From Bacteroidota bacterium (lineage in GTDB: Bacteria; Bacteroidota; Bacteroidia; Sphingobacteriales; Sphingobacteriaceae), in NCBI GenBank assembly GCA_026224775.1, contig JAMFRP010000019.1, positions 1 through 64,000 of the forward strand: a stretch of 64,000 nt of DNA, read 5' to 3'. The position numbers were made by a program, and so were the translations under genes. Positions 40,216-48,867 of this stretch are shown here, one piece after another; within the stretch, counting starts at the first letter, position 1, and every line of letters starts with the position of its first letter. Under the pieces are notes generated by a model that saw only the letters and a list, made by a program, of their open reading frames with translations, did no database searches and had not been told where the DNA came from.

Positions 40216-41286
40216 TTGAGTTTTTACCTTACATATTTCGCAATTGGTATCGGGCTGTTCGCGTTTTCAGCCGTATTTGCCTTGGTTGGCGTATATGCCG
40301 AGCGTAAGGTATCGGCATTTATACAAGACCGTTTGGGCCCAACCGAAACCGGTAAATTCGGTATGCTGCAAACCCTGGCCGATGGCTTAAAACTCATCCA
40401 AAAAGAATTAATAGTTCCCGCCGCTGCCGATAAGCTGTTATTCATTATGGCCCCGGCTATCATTTTTATAGCCGTATACATGGGCTTTGCCGCCATGCCA
40501 TGGGGCCCGGGATTAGTACCAACAAGTCTTAACTTAGGCTTATACTACGTCTTCGCTATCATCTCCATCGAAACATTAGGTATCTTAATGGCAGGCTGGG
40601 GATCAAATAATAAATACTCTATTTTAGGGTCGATGCGTTCTGTAGCGCAAATCATCTCCTATGAAATTCCGGCAGGTTTCGCCATTATATCCGTAGTGAT
40701 GATAGCGCAATCGCTCAACATGCAAACCATCGCAACGCAACAAGGCATCTTATCAACCGAAGGCGTAAGGTTTTTTGGCTTTTGGGATGTATCAAAAATA
40801 GGAGGCATATTCGCCTGGAATATCTTCAGGGCACCACATTTATTGATCGCATTTGTAATTTATTTCATCGCCTCATTAGCTGAAAGTAACCGCGCTCCGT
40901 TTGACATACCCGAAGCAGAATCCGAACTGGTGGCAGGCTTCCATACCGAATACACCGGGATGCGTTTTGCATTCGTGTTTTTCTCGGAATACTCCATGAT
41001 GTTTTTAGTGTCGATGATCAGCGTGGTGCTGTTCTTAGGCGCATGGAACACCCCGCTGCCAAACATCGGCGCGGTACACTTAGCCGACTGGACAACCGGC
41101 AACGGCTGGGGTATTATCTGGATACTGATAAAAAGTTTAACCCTGGTAGGCATCCAAATGTGGATCCGGTGGACATTACCCCGCCTCCGCGTAGATCAAC
41201 TGATGAACCTATGCTGGAAAGTACTAACACCACTCGCGTTTGCCTGCATGTTAATATCAGGTATATGGCGAATATTTTTAATGTAG
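40216..41286 (+). CDS. nuoH: NADH-quinone oxidoreductase subunit H
   Basis: Membrane subunit of complex I at the junction with the peripheral arm, forming the quinone channel. 356 residues, about eight to nine helices. Family motifs: YAERKVSAFIQDRLGPTETG, ADGLKLIQKE, and the quinone-site loop ESNRAPFDIPEAESELVAGFHTEY. The only reasonable start is a TTG at 40216 (decoded as Met, then SFYLTYFAIG); no ATG or GTG lies upstream in frame within reach of a typical N-terminus. It opens a partial nuo operon (H-I-J-K-x-L-M-N); nuoA-G are not in the window. Confidence 0.94.
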   Translation: MSFYLTYFAIGIGLFAFSAVFALVGVYAERKVSAFIQDRLGPTETGKFGMLQTLADGLKLIQKELIVPAAADKLLFIMAPAIIFIAVYMGFAAMPWGPGLVPTSLNLGLYYVFAIISIETLGILMAGWGSNNKYSILGSMRSVAQIISYEIPAGFAIISVVMIAQSLNMQTIATQQGILSTEGVRFFGFWDVSKIGGIFAWNIFRAPHLLIAFVIYFIASLAESNRAPFDIPEAESELVAGFHTEYTGMRFAFVFFSEYSMMFLVSMISVVLFLGAWNTPLPNIGAVHLADWTTGNGWGIIWILIKSLTLVGIQMWIRWTLPRLRVDQLMNLCWKVLTPLAFACMLISGIWRIFLM

Positions 41287-41311
41287 ATAAAGAGTTATAA
41301 TTAAATCAATT

Positions 41312-41338
41312 GTCATTCTGAGCGGAGCGAAGAATCTG
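41312..41338. repeat. Half copy of GTCATTCTGAGCGG repeat
   Basis: TTGTCATTCTGAGCGGAGCG AAGAATC, one arm only, 26 bp after nuoH. Full copies are at 10541 and 60252. Confidence 0.7.
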
Positions 41339-41377
41339 TAAAGAAGACACCAAGCGATAAATAAAAGATAGAAAAGT

Positions 41378-41533
41378 AAAATCAAGGAAATTCTTGAATC
41401 AAGCAAATCAAGGTTCAGACAAGATAGAAAAGCAAAATCAAGTTAATCACTGAATCAAGTAAATCAAGGTTCAGACAAAATTAGTTAACAATATAAATCA
41501 ACGCAATCATTAAATCACTAAAATCAACGGTCA
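41378..41533. repeat. AAATCAAGG tandem repeat running into nuoI
   Basis: Three blocks about 56-60 nt apart, each with AATCA spaced 8-9 nt (for example AAATCAAGTTAATCACTG AATCAAGTAAATCAAGG). The first two end in GGTTCAGAC. The third block (41496-41533) reads through into the nuoI frame and encodes its first residues. Confidence 0.75.
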
Positions 41534-42102
41534 ACGGATTTACCACTGCTTGGAAAGGCCTCAGCCTTACCATCAGGCACCTTTTTGCCTCAAACGCCAA
41601 AAGAAAGGTAATCCCCGCCAGCGATAATAATTACTTTAAACAGCTCGAAGGCACCAATACCATACAATATCCAAAGCAATCAATCCCCGTACCCGAAGTT
41701 GGCCGTTACCAATTGGATGTGGAAATTGATGATTGCATAGTATGCGACCTTTGCGCCAAAATATGCCCGGTAAGCTGCATTGATATTGAATCTATCAAAG
41801 CAACCGAAGTAATCGGACAAACATCCGATGGTTCCAAAAAAATACTGTACGCTGCCAAGTTCGATATCGACATGGCCAAATGCATGTATTGCGGACTGTG
41901 CACCATCGTTTGCCCAACCGAGTGCATAGTAATGACCAATCAATACGACAGAACGGTCTTCGAGCTAAGCGATCTGACCTACAAGTTCTCGGACATGAGC
42001 CCTGAAGAAGCTGCCGAAAAACAAGCCTTACTGGATAAGCAATTAGCCGAAAAGCAAGCGGCTAAATTAGCAGCCATGAAACAAAAGGAGGGAGGCGCAT
42101 GA
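41509..42102 (+). CDS. nuoI: NADH-quinone oxidoreductase subunit I, non-AUG start
   Basis: Ferredoxin-like complex I subunit carrying two [4Fe-4S] clusters (N6a/N6b). Motifs: CIVCDLCAKICPVSC and CMYCGLCTIVCPTEC, eight cysteines in CxxCxxCxxxC order. Conserved N-terminal parts GFTTAWKGLSLTIRHLF and TIQYPKQSIPVPEVGRYQLDVEIDD are encoded upstream of any ATG/GTG/TTG. The frame is open back to a stop at 41494, and the only possible initiators before the conserved region are ATC (41497, 41506) or ATT (41509), giving about 197 residues. A TTG at 41713 would drop 68 conserved-looking residues. The first codons are repeat-derived. Overlaps nuoJ by 4 bp. Confidence 0.8.
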   Translation: MKSLKSTVNGFTTAWKGLSLTIRHLFASNAKRKVIPASDNNYFKQLEGTNTIQYPKQSIPVPEVGRYQLDVEIDDCIVCDLCAKICPVSCIDIESIKATEVIGQTSDGSKKILYAAKFDIDMAKCMYCGLCTIVCPTECIVMTNQYDRTVFELSDLTYKFSDMSPEEAAEKQALLDKQLAEKQAAKLAAMKQKEGGA

Positions 42103-42647
42103 ATTTAGTGCAGATACTTTTCTACGTAATGGCATTTATTACTTTAGCCTCGGCCATTTTTGTTGCAGTGAGTAAAACATTGGTAAGGTCTATATTCATG
42201 TTCTTCATCACGCTGTTTGCTTTGGCTGGCCTATATGTTTTGGCTTTGGCTGATTTTGTGGCGATAACCCAAATTGTAATATACGTCGGTGGCATCTTAG
42301 TGTTGATACTATTCGCCTTCATGCTATCTGGCCGCGAAACTTTGGATGCTTTGCAAAAGCAGAAAAATCAATTCATTAGCGCCAATAAAGTAGCCGCATT
42401 ATTTTTGGCAGCGATATTCTTTATCGTATTGCTGAATATGGTTCTTAAAGTAGATGCTGATCACCTGCCCTGGATAACTAATGCGATAAGAACCAACAAC
42501 GTCATCACCCCAACCAGCATCACCACGGATAACATTGGCATTAATTTGATGACACGTTATCTGTTACCTTTCGAGGCAATATCTATTTTGTTAATGATGG
42601 CACTGATAGGCGCTGCCCACTTATCAAGAAAGGAGCAAACGCTATGA
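42099..42647 (+). CDS. nuoJ: NADH-quinone oxidoreductase subunit J
   Basis: A 182-residue membrane subunit of complex I with five hydrophobic helices, including the pi-bulge helix (FADFVAITQIVIYVGGILVLILFAFML; here LADFVAITQIVIYVGGI) that couples quinone reduction to proton pumping. Length fits NuoJ. Overlaps nuoI by ATGA and nuoK by 4 bp, which implies translational coupling. Confidence 0.93.
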   Translation: MNLVQILFYVMAFITLASAIFVAVSKTLVRSIFMFFITLFALAGLYVLALADFVAITQIVIYVGGILVLILFAFMLSGRETLDALQKQKNQFISANKVAALFLAAIFFIVLLNMVLKVDADHLPWITNAIRTNNVITPTSITTDNIGINLMTRYLLPFEAISILLMMALIGAAHLSRKEQTL

Positions 42648-42952
42648 TGTCATTAACCGATTTCCTGGTGGTAAGCGCGGCGCTGTTTTGCATTGGCTTA
42701 TTCATGGTGGTATCCAAAAGTAACGCCATCCAGATATTGATAGGAATTGAACTGATGCTGAATGCCGCCATCCTAAACCTGGTAGCCTTCGGAAAATACG
42801 ACCGCTTAAACAACGGCGGGCAATTATTCGCTTTATTTGCTATTGTACTGGCCGCGGCTACAACAGCCGTAGCACTGGCTATCATACTAAACGTTTACCG
42901 CCGCTATAAAACCATCGACCCTAATAAGGTTGACAAACTGAGGGATGAATAA
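42644..42952 (+). CDS. nuoK: NADH-quinone oxidoreductase subunit K
   Basis: A 102-residue, three-helix complex I subunit, related to MrpC. Typical pattern: LFMVVSKSNAIQILIGIELMLNAAILNLVAFG with the conserved membrane Glu in GIELMLNA, and LFAIVLAAATTAVALAIILNVYRR with a second region expected to hold a Glu in many species (here Ala-rich). Two consecutive ATG codons open the frame. The stop overlaps the next ATG (TAATG). Confidence 0.93.
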   Translation: MMSLTDFLVVSAALFCIGLFMVVSKSNAIQILIGIELMLNAAILNLVAFGKYDRLNNGGQLFALFAIVLAAATTAVALAIILNVYRRYKTIDPNKVDKLRDE

Positions 42953-43446
42953 TGAGAGTTTTAACCATTATATTTTGCTTGTTTATATCTATGAATGCGT
43001 TTGCGCAACGTATTAAAGATCAAGCTACCCAAACTAGTAACGAACCGGTTTATGTAGTTGATGGTCAAGTTGTGCCATCGATAAAAGACATTAAGTCCCA
43101 CGATATTTATGAAACAGCTGTTTTATCTGATACATTAGCCAAAACTTTATATGGTTCTCGAGGCATGAACGGCGCTATGGTAGTAACCACCATGAAAGGC
43201 CAGGCCGTCATATACCAAAAGAAACTAAGCCAGTTCTCCGAAAAATACAAGAACTACTTAGCAAAAAAAGGTAACGACGACAACTTATCCTACGTCATCA
43301 ATAATACCATGCTGATCGCACGAACGAAACATACAGTAGAAGAATTATCCGATCTGGACTCTGCCAATATCAAAAAAGTGGAATTTAAAACCGTCCGCCA
43401 ATTTAAGACCGACGCCACCGTAGTAATAACCACAAACGATCAATAA
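42952..43446 (+). CDS. Small secreted TonB-plug-like protein inside the nuo operon
   Basis: A 164-residue protein with a signal peptide (FCLFISMNAFAQ, cleavage after Ala-Gln near residue 19). The next 70 residues look like the plug of SusC-type TonB-dependent receptors: PVYVVDGQVVPSIKDIKSHDIYE, then LYGSRGMNGAMVVTTMKGQ, compare YGSRGANGVVLVTTKKG. There is no beta barrel, TonB box or receptor length; the C-terminal part (QYQKKLSQF-like helix, then VEELSDLDSANIKKVEF and DATVVITTN) is of unknown type and may repeat the plug fold. The ATG overlaps the nuoK stop (TAATG) and nuoL starts 5 bp after its stop. It is not a known complex I subunit. Confidence 0.8.
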   Translation: MRVLTIIFCLFISMNAFAQRIKDQATQTSNEPVYVVDGQVVPSIKDIKSHDIYETAVLSDTLAKTLYGSRGMNGAMVVTTMKGQAVIYQKKLSQFSEKYKNYLAKKGNDDNLSYVINNTMLIARTKHTVEELSDLDSANIKKVEFKTVRQFKTDATVVITTNDQ

Positions 43447-43451
43447 GCAAT

Positions 43452-45515
43452 TTGAATACATCTATACCATATCAGGACATATCCGTCGCCTACTATGCAC
43501 TTGCAGCAGTAGTTATGCCGCTTATTGCCTTTTTTATAAACGTATGCCTGCCGGGTAAAACCAATAAGGCGAGTGGTTGGGTATCAACTTTGGCTATATT
43601 CACTAGTGCGGTTTTATCGGCATTGGTATTCTCCAAAATATGGGGACAACAGCCTTTACACATTCAGCAATTGTGGTTTACCATCGGCGCAAGTAAATTG
43701 TACGCGGGTGTGCTATTAAATAACCTGTCGGTTATATTACTGTTACTGGTTAGTTTGATTGCCTTGCCTGTGCATATCTATTCTACGGCGTACATGAGCC
43801 ATGATGCCAGTTACAAACGCTATTTTAGCTACCTCAGCTTCTTCTGTTTCAGTATGCTGGCATTGGTGGTGGTAGATAGCATGTACTTGTTCTATGCCTT
43901 TTGGGAGTTAGTTGGTTTTTCATCATACCTCCTAATCGGTTTTTGGTTTACGAAAGACAAAGCAGTCTACGCCAATAAAAAAGCCTTCATCATAAACCGC
44001 ATTGGCGATATTGGCTTATTAGTTGCCATTATCATTCTCTTTACCCAATTCCATACTGCCGATATTGTACAGCTTTTCGGCGATAACGGTTTAGTTACCC
44101 AATCGTTCATTAAAAACGGAATGTGGTTAGCACCGGCATCACAATTGCCTGCCGTTTATCAATATATAGCTTGTACGGGTATTATGCTGGCAGTAGCGGC
44201 AAAATCTGCACAGTTTCCCTTGCATACCTGGCTGCCAGATGCTATGGAGGGCCCGACATCCGTATCAGCACTAATCCACGCTGCTACTATGGTGGCTGCG
44301 GGTGTTTTTTTATTAGGTAGAGTTTACCCGATCTTCAATACCGCCGAGTTAAACGCGCTTGCAATTATCGGTTGTTTCACCGCGTTCATGGCGGCAACCA
44401 TCGCCCTCACCCAAAACGATTTGAAACGCATATTGGCATACTCCACCATATCCCAGTTAGGTTTTATGATCATGGCGATGGGCATTGGGGCTTATGCTTC
44501 ATCGTTGTTCCATTTGGTTACCCACGCGTTTTTTAAATGTTTGTTGTTCCTGGTTGCTGGTATCGTCATCCACCAAATGCAGCACATCAAAGAGGAAAAT
44601 AATCTCGACATCGACCCGCAAAATATCCTGTATATGGGTGGTCTGCGTAAAAAGCTACCCTTTACTTTTATAGCTGCCGTTGTTGCTTCACTTGCATTAA
44701 TCGGCTTGCCGCTAACTTCCGGTTATCTCTCTAAAGATGGCATCCTGATACAAGCTTTCGAGTGGTCGGATAGTAAAGAATGGTATTACCGCTTGATACC
44801 TATTGGCGCTATATTAGCCAGCATATTAACCGCGTTTTATATAGGCCGCCTGATTGTAAAAGTATTTTTCGGCGAGTTCAGGCTGCAAAAAATTAACCCG
44901 CATATCCACATCCATTGTAACGATGGTGGCTGGCAATTTAAACTACCGCTGCTATTTTTAACCATTTGCTGCTTATTCCCGCTGTTCTCCTGGAACCCAT
45001 TGGTTTACGAACATGCCTGGATTTTCAGCGCCTTTTCTGGTCCTGGGTTTTTAGAGCGGGTGAATATCTACCACACCATTATCCCGGCAGGGGCAAATCT
45101 GGTAAATATATTGGTGATCTATTTCGCTTACAGTATCTACGTAAAGCGCAATACATTTACCTTCGATCAAACCGGATTTTTCTTCCGCTTATCGTACCAC
45201 GAATGGTATATTGATAGGTTTTATAATGCAGCTATAGTAAAGCCAATACTATCATTAAGCAATGCCTCATCCTGGTTTGATAAAAACATTATTGATGGTT
45301 TTATCAACCTGTTAAAAAATATAGTGCTATCCATTTCAAAAATTACCGCTGGGATAGATAAATATATCATTGATGGTTTTTTACATTTACTTACGGCAAT
45401 AGTGCAGCTAATTGGCAATTTTGCACGTAATTTTCAAAGCGGTAAAATTCAATACTATTTGTTCAGCATGCTGGCTGTAATACTGGCGCTGTTTATTTTA
45501 AAAACGTTGATTTAG
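43452..45515 (+). CDS. nuoL: NADH-quinone oxidoreductase subunit L
   Basis: The distal antiporter-like proton-pumping subunit of complex I, 687 residues with about 15-16 helices. Motifs: FYAFWELVGFSSYLLIGFW with the key Glu, AVAAKSAQFPLHTWLPDAMEGPTSVSALIHAATMV with Lys, ILAYSTISQLGFMIMAMG and LIGLPLTSGYLSKDGI. The long C-terminal amphipathic lateral helix is also present. The start is TTG at 43452 (then NTSIPYQDIS), 5 bp after the plug-like gene; no ATG fits. This is the second TTG start in the operon. A CCCCTC repeat follows it. Confidence 0.93.
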   Translation: MNTSIPYQDISVAYYALAAVVMPLIAFFINVCLPGKTNKASGWVSTLAIFTSAVLSALVFSKIWGQQPLHIQQLWFTIGASKLYAGVLLNNLSVILLLLVSLIALPVHIYSTAYMSHDASYKRYFSYLSFFCFSMLALVVVDSMYLFYAFWELVGFSSYLLIGFWFTKDKAVYANKKAFIINRIGDIGLLVAIIILFTQFHTADIVQLFGDNGLVTQSFIKNGMWLAPASQLPAVYQYIACTGIMLAVAAKSAQFPLHTWLPDAMEGPTSVSALIHAATMVAAGVFLLGRVYPIFNTAELNALAIIGCFTAFMAATIALTQNDLKRILAYSTISQLGFMIMAMGIGAYASSLFHLVTHAFFKCLLFLVAGIVIHQMQHIKEENNLDIDPQNILYMGGLRKKLPFTFIAAVVASLALIGLPLTSGYLSKDGILIQAFEWSDSKEWYYRLIPIGAILASILTAFYIGRLIVKVFFGEFRLQKINPHIHIHCNDGGWQFKLPLLFLTICCLFPLFSWNPLVYEHAWIFSAFSGPGFLERVNIYHTIIPAGANLVNILVIYFAYSIYVKRNTFTFDQTGFFFRLSYHEWYIDRFYNAAIVKPILSLSNASSWFDKNIIDGFINLLKNIVLSISKITAGIDKYIIDGFLHLLTAIVQLIGNFARNFQSGKIQYYLFSMLAVILALFILKTLI

Positions 45516-45551
45516 GTATGAGATTTAAAGCATACATACACTCCAAACAAG

Positions 45552-45602
45552 TTCCCCTTTCGAGAGGGGGAGCGCAAGCCATTGCGGCTGCAGGGGTGTG
45601 TC
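45552..45602 (+). repeat. CCCCTC bipartite repeat between nuoL and nuoM
   Basis: TTCCCCTTTCGAGAGGGG palindrome, linker GAGCGCAAGCCATTGCGGCT GC, tail AGGGGTGTGT. Long form, plus orientation. It is the only member of the family inside an operon here. Confidence 0.8.
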
Positions 45603-45621
45603 TATACGGCATAAAAAAACG

Positions 45622-45654
45622 TTTAACTTTCAACCTTCAACTTTCAACACAACA
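45622..45654 (+). repeat. TTTCAACCTTCAAC periodic leader before nuoM
   Basis: TTTAACTTTCAACCTTCAAC TTTCAACACAACA: an 8-9-nt period of TTCAAC ending exactly at the nuoM ATG. Confidence 0.6.
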
Positions 45655-47247
45655 ATGCTAACCCTGCTCATATTTTTACCCATCCTGTTTGGATTTATCA
45701 TTGTGGTGCTGCCATCAAGCATGCGCGCAAGTTTTAAATACATTACCCTGCTGGCTACTTTATTGCAGTTGGCTATTAGCCTATATATTTACCTCAACTT
45801 TAAAACAGGAGCAGCCTTTGGCGGTATTGACCATGAAACACAGTTCCAGTTCTTGCAAAAACTGCCTTGGATACATTTGAATCTCGGCAGCCTGGGCACC
45901 ATGCAGGTAGATTATTTTGTGGGGATAGATGGTATATCGGTAACGTTGTTACTCATGACTTCCATCGTAATGGTTGTCGCCGCGTTATCATCATGGGAGA
46001 TCACCAGTAACCTCAAAGGCTTCTTCGCTTTGTTTTTATTGCTGGATATGGCACTGATCGGCGTATTCTGTTCGCTCGATTTCTTCCTGTTCTACATATT
46101 CTATGAATTGATGTTGCTGCCACTGTACTTCCTTATCGGGATGTGGGGCGGCGCGAGGCGCGAGTACGCGGCTATCAAATTCTTCCTGTATACCTTATTC
46201 GGTTCGGTATTTATGCTTTTGGTGATGATTGGCCTTTACTTATCTGTAAAAGATCCCGCCACAGGCAACCACACCTTCAACATGATCCAAATGATGAACC
46301 CGGCAAACTATACGCCCGGTTCTATATTTAATGTACTGAGTCATCAAACCATATTTGGCATGTCGGCCCGTACAGTTGGCTTTGTGGTATTATTTGTGGC
46401 TTTTGCTATCAAGGTTCCGGTAGTGCCATTGCACACCTGGTTACCCGATGCGCACGTAGAAGCTCCAACCCCCGTATCTATCATACTAGCAGGGATACTG
46501 TTAAAAATTGGTGGCTACGGTATCATCCGTATTTGCATCGGTATTTTTCCCGAGGTAGCCACCTCCGGCGCATTTTGGCTGGGACTATTAGGTGTCATTT
46601 CTATTCTATATGGTGCATTCAATGCCCTTGCACAGCGTGATTTTAAACGAATCATCGCTTACTCATCCGTATCGCAAATGGGTTTTGTGCTATTAGGGAT
46701 CGCCTCACAAACTACCGAAGGTATCAGCGGAGCAGTGTTCCAAATGGTGAGCCACGGGTTTTTATCGGCAATGCTGTTCTTCCTGGTAGGAGTGGTGTAT
46801 AACCGCGTGCATGACAGGGATATTTATAACTTCCGAGGTTTAGGCACGCTTATGCCGAAATACATGGTATTCATCATGATCGCCTTTTTCGCGTCATTAG
46901 GATTACCGGGTTTCTCAACCTTCATAGCTGAGGCGTTCTCATTAACAGGTGCATTTAAATCAGCGTTGTTACCAAATTGGCTGGGTATATGCGGCGCGGT
47001 TGGTATACTGTTCAGCGCCTGCTATCTGCTGTGGACCTTGCAACGCATGTTCTTCGGATCTGTATCCCTAAAAGGCGGCGACATCTGGCGTGCAGCATTA
47101 GTCGACCTGAAACCCCGCGAGATCATCGCCTTGATACCACTCGCACTAACGGCATTGGCTTTAGGCGTAATGCCATCGCTGGTATTTGATAAGATTAATG
47201 ATTCGGTGCTGGCACTGGTAAGCTTCACCAAAACTTTCATCCGTTAA
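45655..47247 (+). CDS. nuoM: NADH-quinone oxidoreductase subunit M
   Basis: Antiporter-like proton-pumping subunit of complex I, 530 residues from the ATG at 45655 (MLTLLIFLPILFGF). The frame stays open 57 bp further upstream to a GTG, but that stretch comes from the CCCCTC repeat and the periodic leader and is not part of a membrane-protein N-terminus. Motifs: FYIFYELMLLPLYFLIGMWG with the conserved Glu, FAIKVPVVPLHTWLPDAHVEAPTPVSIILAGILLKIGGYG with key Lys and His, and RIIAYSSVSQMGFVLLGI. Two bp separate it from nuoN. Confidence 0.94.
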   Translation: MLTLLIFLPILFGFIIVVLPSSMRASFKYITLLATLLQLAISLYIYLNFKTGAAFGGIDHETQFQFLQKLPWIHLNLGSLGTMQVDYFVGIDGISVTLLLMTSIVMVVAALSSWEITSNLKGFFALFLLLDMALIGVFCSLDFFLFYIFYELMLLPLYFLIGMWGGARREYAAIKFFLYTLFGSVFMLLVMIGLYLSVKDPATGNHTFNMIQMMNPANYTPGSIFNVLSHQTIFGMSARTVGFVVLFVAFAIKVPVVPLHTWLPDAHVEAPTPVSIILAGILLKIGGYGIIRICIGIFPEVATSGAFWLGLLGVISILYGAFNALAQRDFKRIIAYSSVSQMGFVLLGIASQTTEGISGAVFQMVSHGFLSAMLFFLVGVVYNRVHDRDIYNFRGLGTLMPKYMVFIMIAFFASLGLPGFSTFIAEAFSLTGAFKSALLPNWLGICGAVGILFSACYLLWTLQRMFFGSVSLKGGDIWRAALVDLKPREIIALIPLALTALALGVMPSLVFDKINDSVLALVSFTKTFIR

Positions 47248-47249
47248 GA

Positions 47250-48764
47250 ATGCACGAGCTGCTACCATATATCCACGATTCCATTTCCAACTTATTGATT
47301 GGCGTGCAATTTTTTATGCCCGAAATTTGGCTTAGCGCCTTATTCATCATTGTGCTGATAACTGACTTGATCTTCGGTAAAAACTCCCAAAAGCTATGCA
47401 AAACTATTGCTTGTGTGGGAATATTGTTGATTTGCATTTTAGATCTTGGGCAACGTGATTTTGTAAAACAAGGCGCGGAGGCAGGCATTCCGTTATTTCT
47501 TTTTAATAATTCTTTATTACTCACTCGCACCGCGGTCAATTTTAAATTCATCATTGACCTGTTGGCATTTGTGCTGCTGCTTTATGCCGATTGGGATCAT
47601 AAACTACGTGCCCATAAAAAAGGCTTATCCGATCTGTATACCATCATTATCGCATCTGTGTTCGGATTGCACCTGATGACGATGGCGGTTAACCTGTTAT
47701 CCGTTTACTTGTCAATAGAAATGGTTTCCCTGGCTTCCTATTTATTAGTTGCCTATCGTTCCGAAAACGCGTTCAGCACCGAAGCTGGTTTAAAATACGT
47801 ATTGTTTGGGGCAGCGGCATCAGCCATTATGTTGTATGGCATTTCGCTGCTTTATGGCTTCACCGGGTCTTTAGATCTGTTTGATGGCAATTTTGTGCAG
47901 GGCTTATCACAAGCAAACGGTACGGCAGTTTCCTTTGCTTTGGTACTGGTGCTGCTAGGTATCGGTTTCAAGTTATCATTTATCCCCATGCATTTTTGGG
48001 TGCCGGATGTTTACGAGGGAGCTTCAACTCCGATTACCGCCTATCTGTCAACTCTACCTAAAATAGCGGGCTTTGCCGTATTAATTAATTTCCTTACCCC
48101 GTTCATCTTTTCTGCCAAATGGATAGACTTTGATTTTAAGCTGTTCCTGTCCGTAGTAGGCATAGCAACCATGATAGCCGGTAACTTTGCCGCCGTGCTG
48201 CAAACTAATGTGAAACGCATGCTGGCTTATTCAAGCGTTGGGCATACAGGCTTTGTTTTAATGGCGATAGTCACCTTTAATCAGCAAGGCATTACGGCAC
48301 TTACCTGGTATTTACTGGTGTATAGCATAGCCAATATTGGCGCGCTGATATTAGCCAGTTATTTTGCCAACGTAACCGGGGCCGAAGATATGGAAGGCTA
48401 TAAGGGCTTAGGCCTACGGTACACCACCGCTTCGGTATGTTTTGTAATTATACTCATATCATTAACCGGTTTGCCCATAACTGCTGGGTTTACGGGTAAA
48501 GTGTTTGTATTCTCTGCGGTTTATGGCGTTTATCAGCAAAATCATGATCTGTGGCTGTTACTGCTGATGATAACTGGTGCTTTAACTACTGTAGTCTCGT
48601 TGTTTTATTACCTCAAAATTCCACTCAGTCTTTTTATCAAAAGATTGGAGATTGTTAAAGAACCTGTAAGTAAATCATATAATTTGCTTTTTTTAGCGAC
48701 GATAATATCTGTGCTGCTAATTTTATTAGGGGTTTTCCCAAATTTTATCATTAATTATCTATAA
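47250..48764 (+). CDS. nuoN: NADH-quinone oxidoreductase subunit N
   Basis: Third antiporter-like subunit of complex I, 504 residues, around 14 helices. Motifs: LSVYLSIEMVSLASYLLVAY with Glu, FKLSFIPMHFWVPDVYEGASTPITAYLSTLPKIAGFAVLI with Lys, MLAYSSVGHTGFVLMAI and LIILISLTGLPITAGFTGKV. Starts 2 bp after nuoM and is the last nuo gene. The following 100 bp are AT-rich and lead to amt. Confidence 0.94.
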   Translation: MHELLPYIHDSISNLLIGVQFFMPEIWLSALFIIVLITDLIFGKNSQKLCKTIACVGILLICILDLGQRDFVKQGAEAGIPLFLFNNSLLLTRTAVNFKFIIDLLAFVLLLYADWDHKLRAHKKGLSDLYTIIIASVFGLHLMTMAVNLLSVYLSIEMVSLASYLLVAYRSENAFSTEAGLKYVLFGAAASAIMLYGISLLYGFTGSLDLFDGNFVQGLSQANGTAVSFALVLVLLGIGFKLSFIPMHFWVPDVYEGASTPITAYLSTLPKIAGFAVLINFLTPFIFSAKWIDFDFKLFLSVVGIATMIAGNFAAVLQTNVKRMLAYSSVGHTGFVLMAIVTFNQQGITALTWYLLVYSIANIGALILASYFANVTGAEDMEGYKGLGLRYTTASVCFVIILISLTGLPITAGFTGKVFVFSAVYGVYQQNHDLWLLLLMITGALTTVVSLFYYLKIPLSLFIKRLEIVKEPVSKSYNLLFLATIISVLLILLGVFPNFIINYL

Positions 48765-48867
48765 TAAGGATTCTTTGAAATTTTTTTCTGTTAAAAACTT
48801 AACAAAATTTCATTTATATGTGATTTAAATCATAATTTCAGGCGTTTTTTAATCAGTTCTTATACTA

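Noticed and set aside
41378..41533. CRISPR-like array before nuoI
   Set aside because: Blocks are imperfect, only three, with no unique spacers and no cas genes; it is a degenerate tandem repeat.
41713..42102. nuoI starting at the TTG at 41713
   Set aside because: It would remove about 68 residues that look like normal NuoI N-terminus and make the protein shorter than the family; the AUU/AUC start is preferred.
45598..45654. N-terminal extension of nuoM from the GTG at 45598
   Set aside because: The extension is encoded by the CCCCTC repeat tail and the TTCAAC leader; the ATG at 45655 gives the standard N-terminus.
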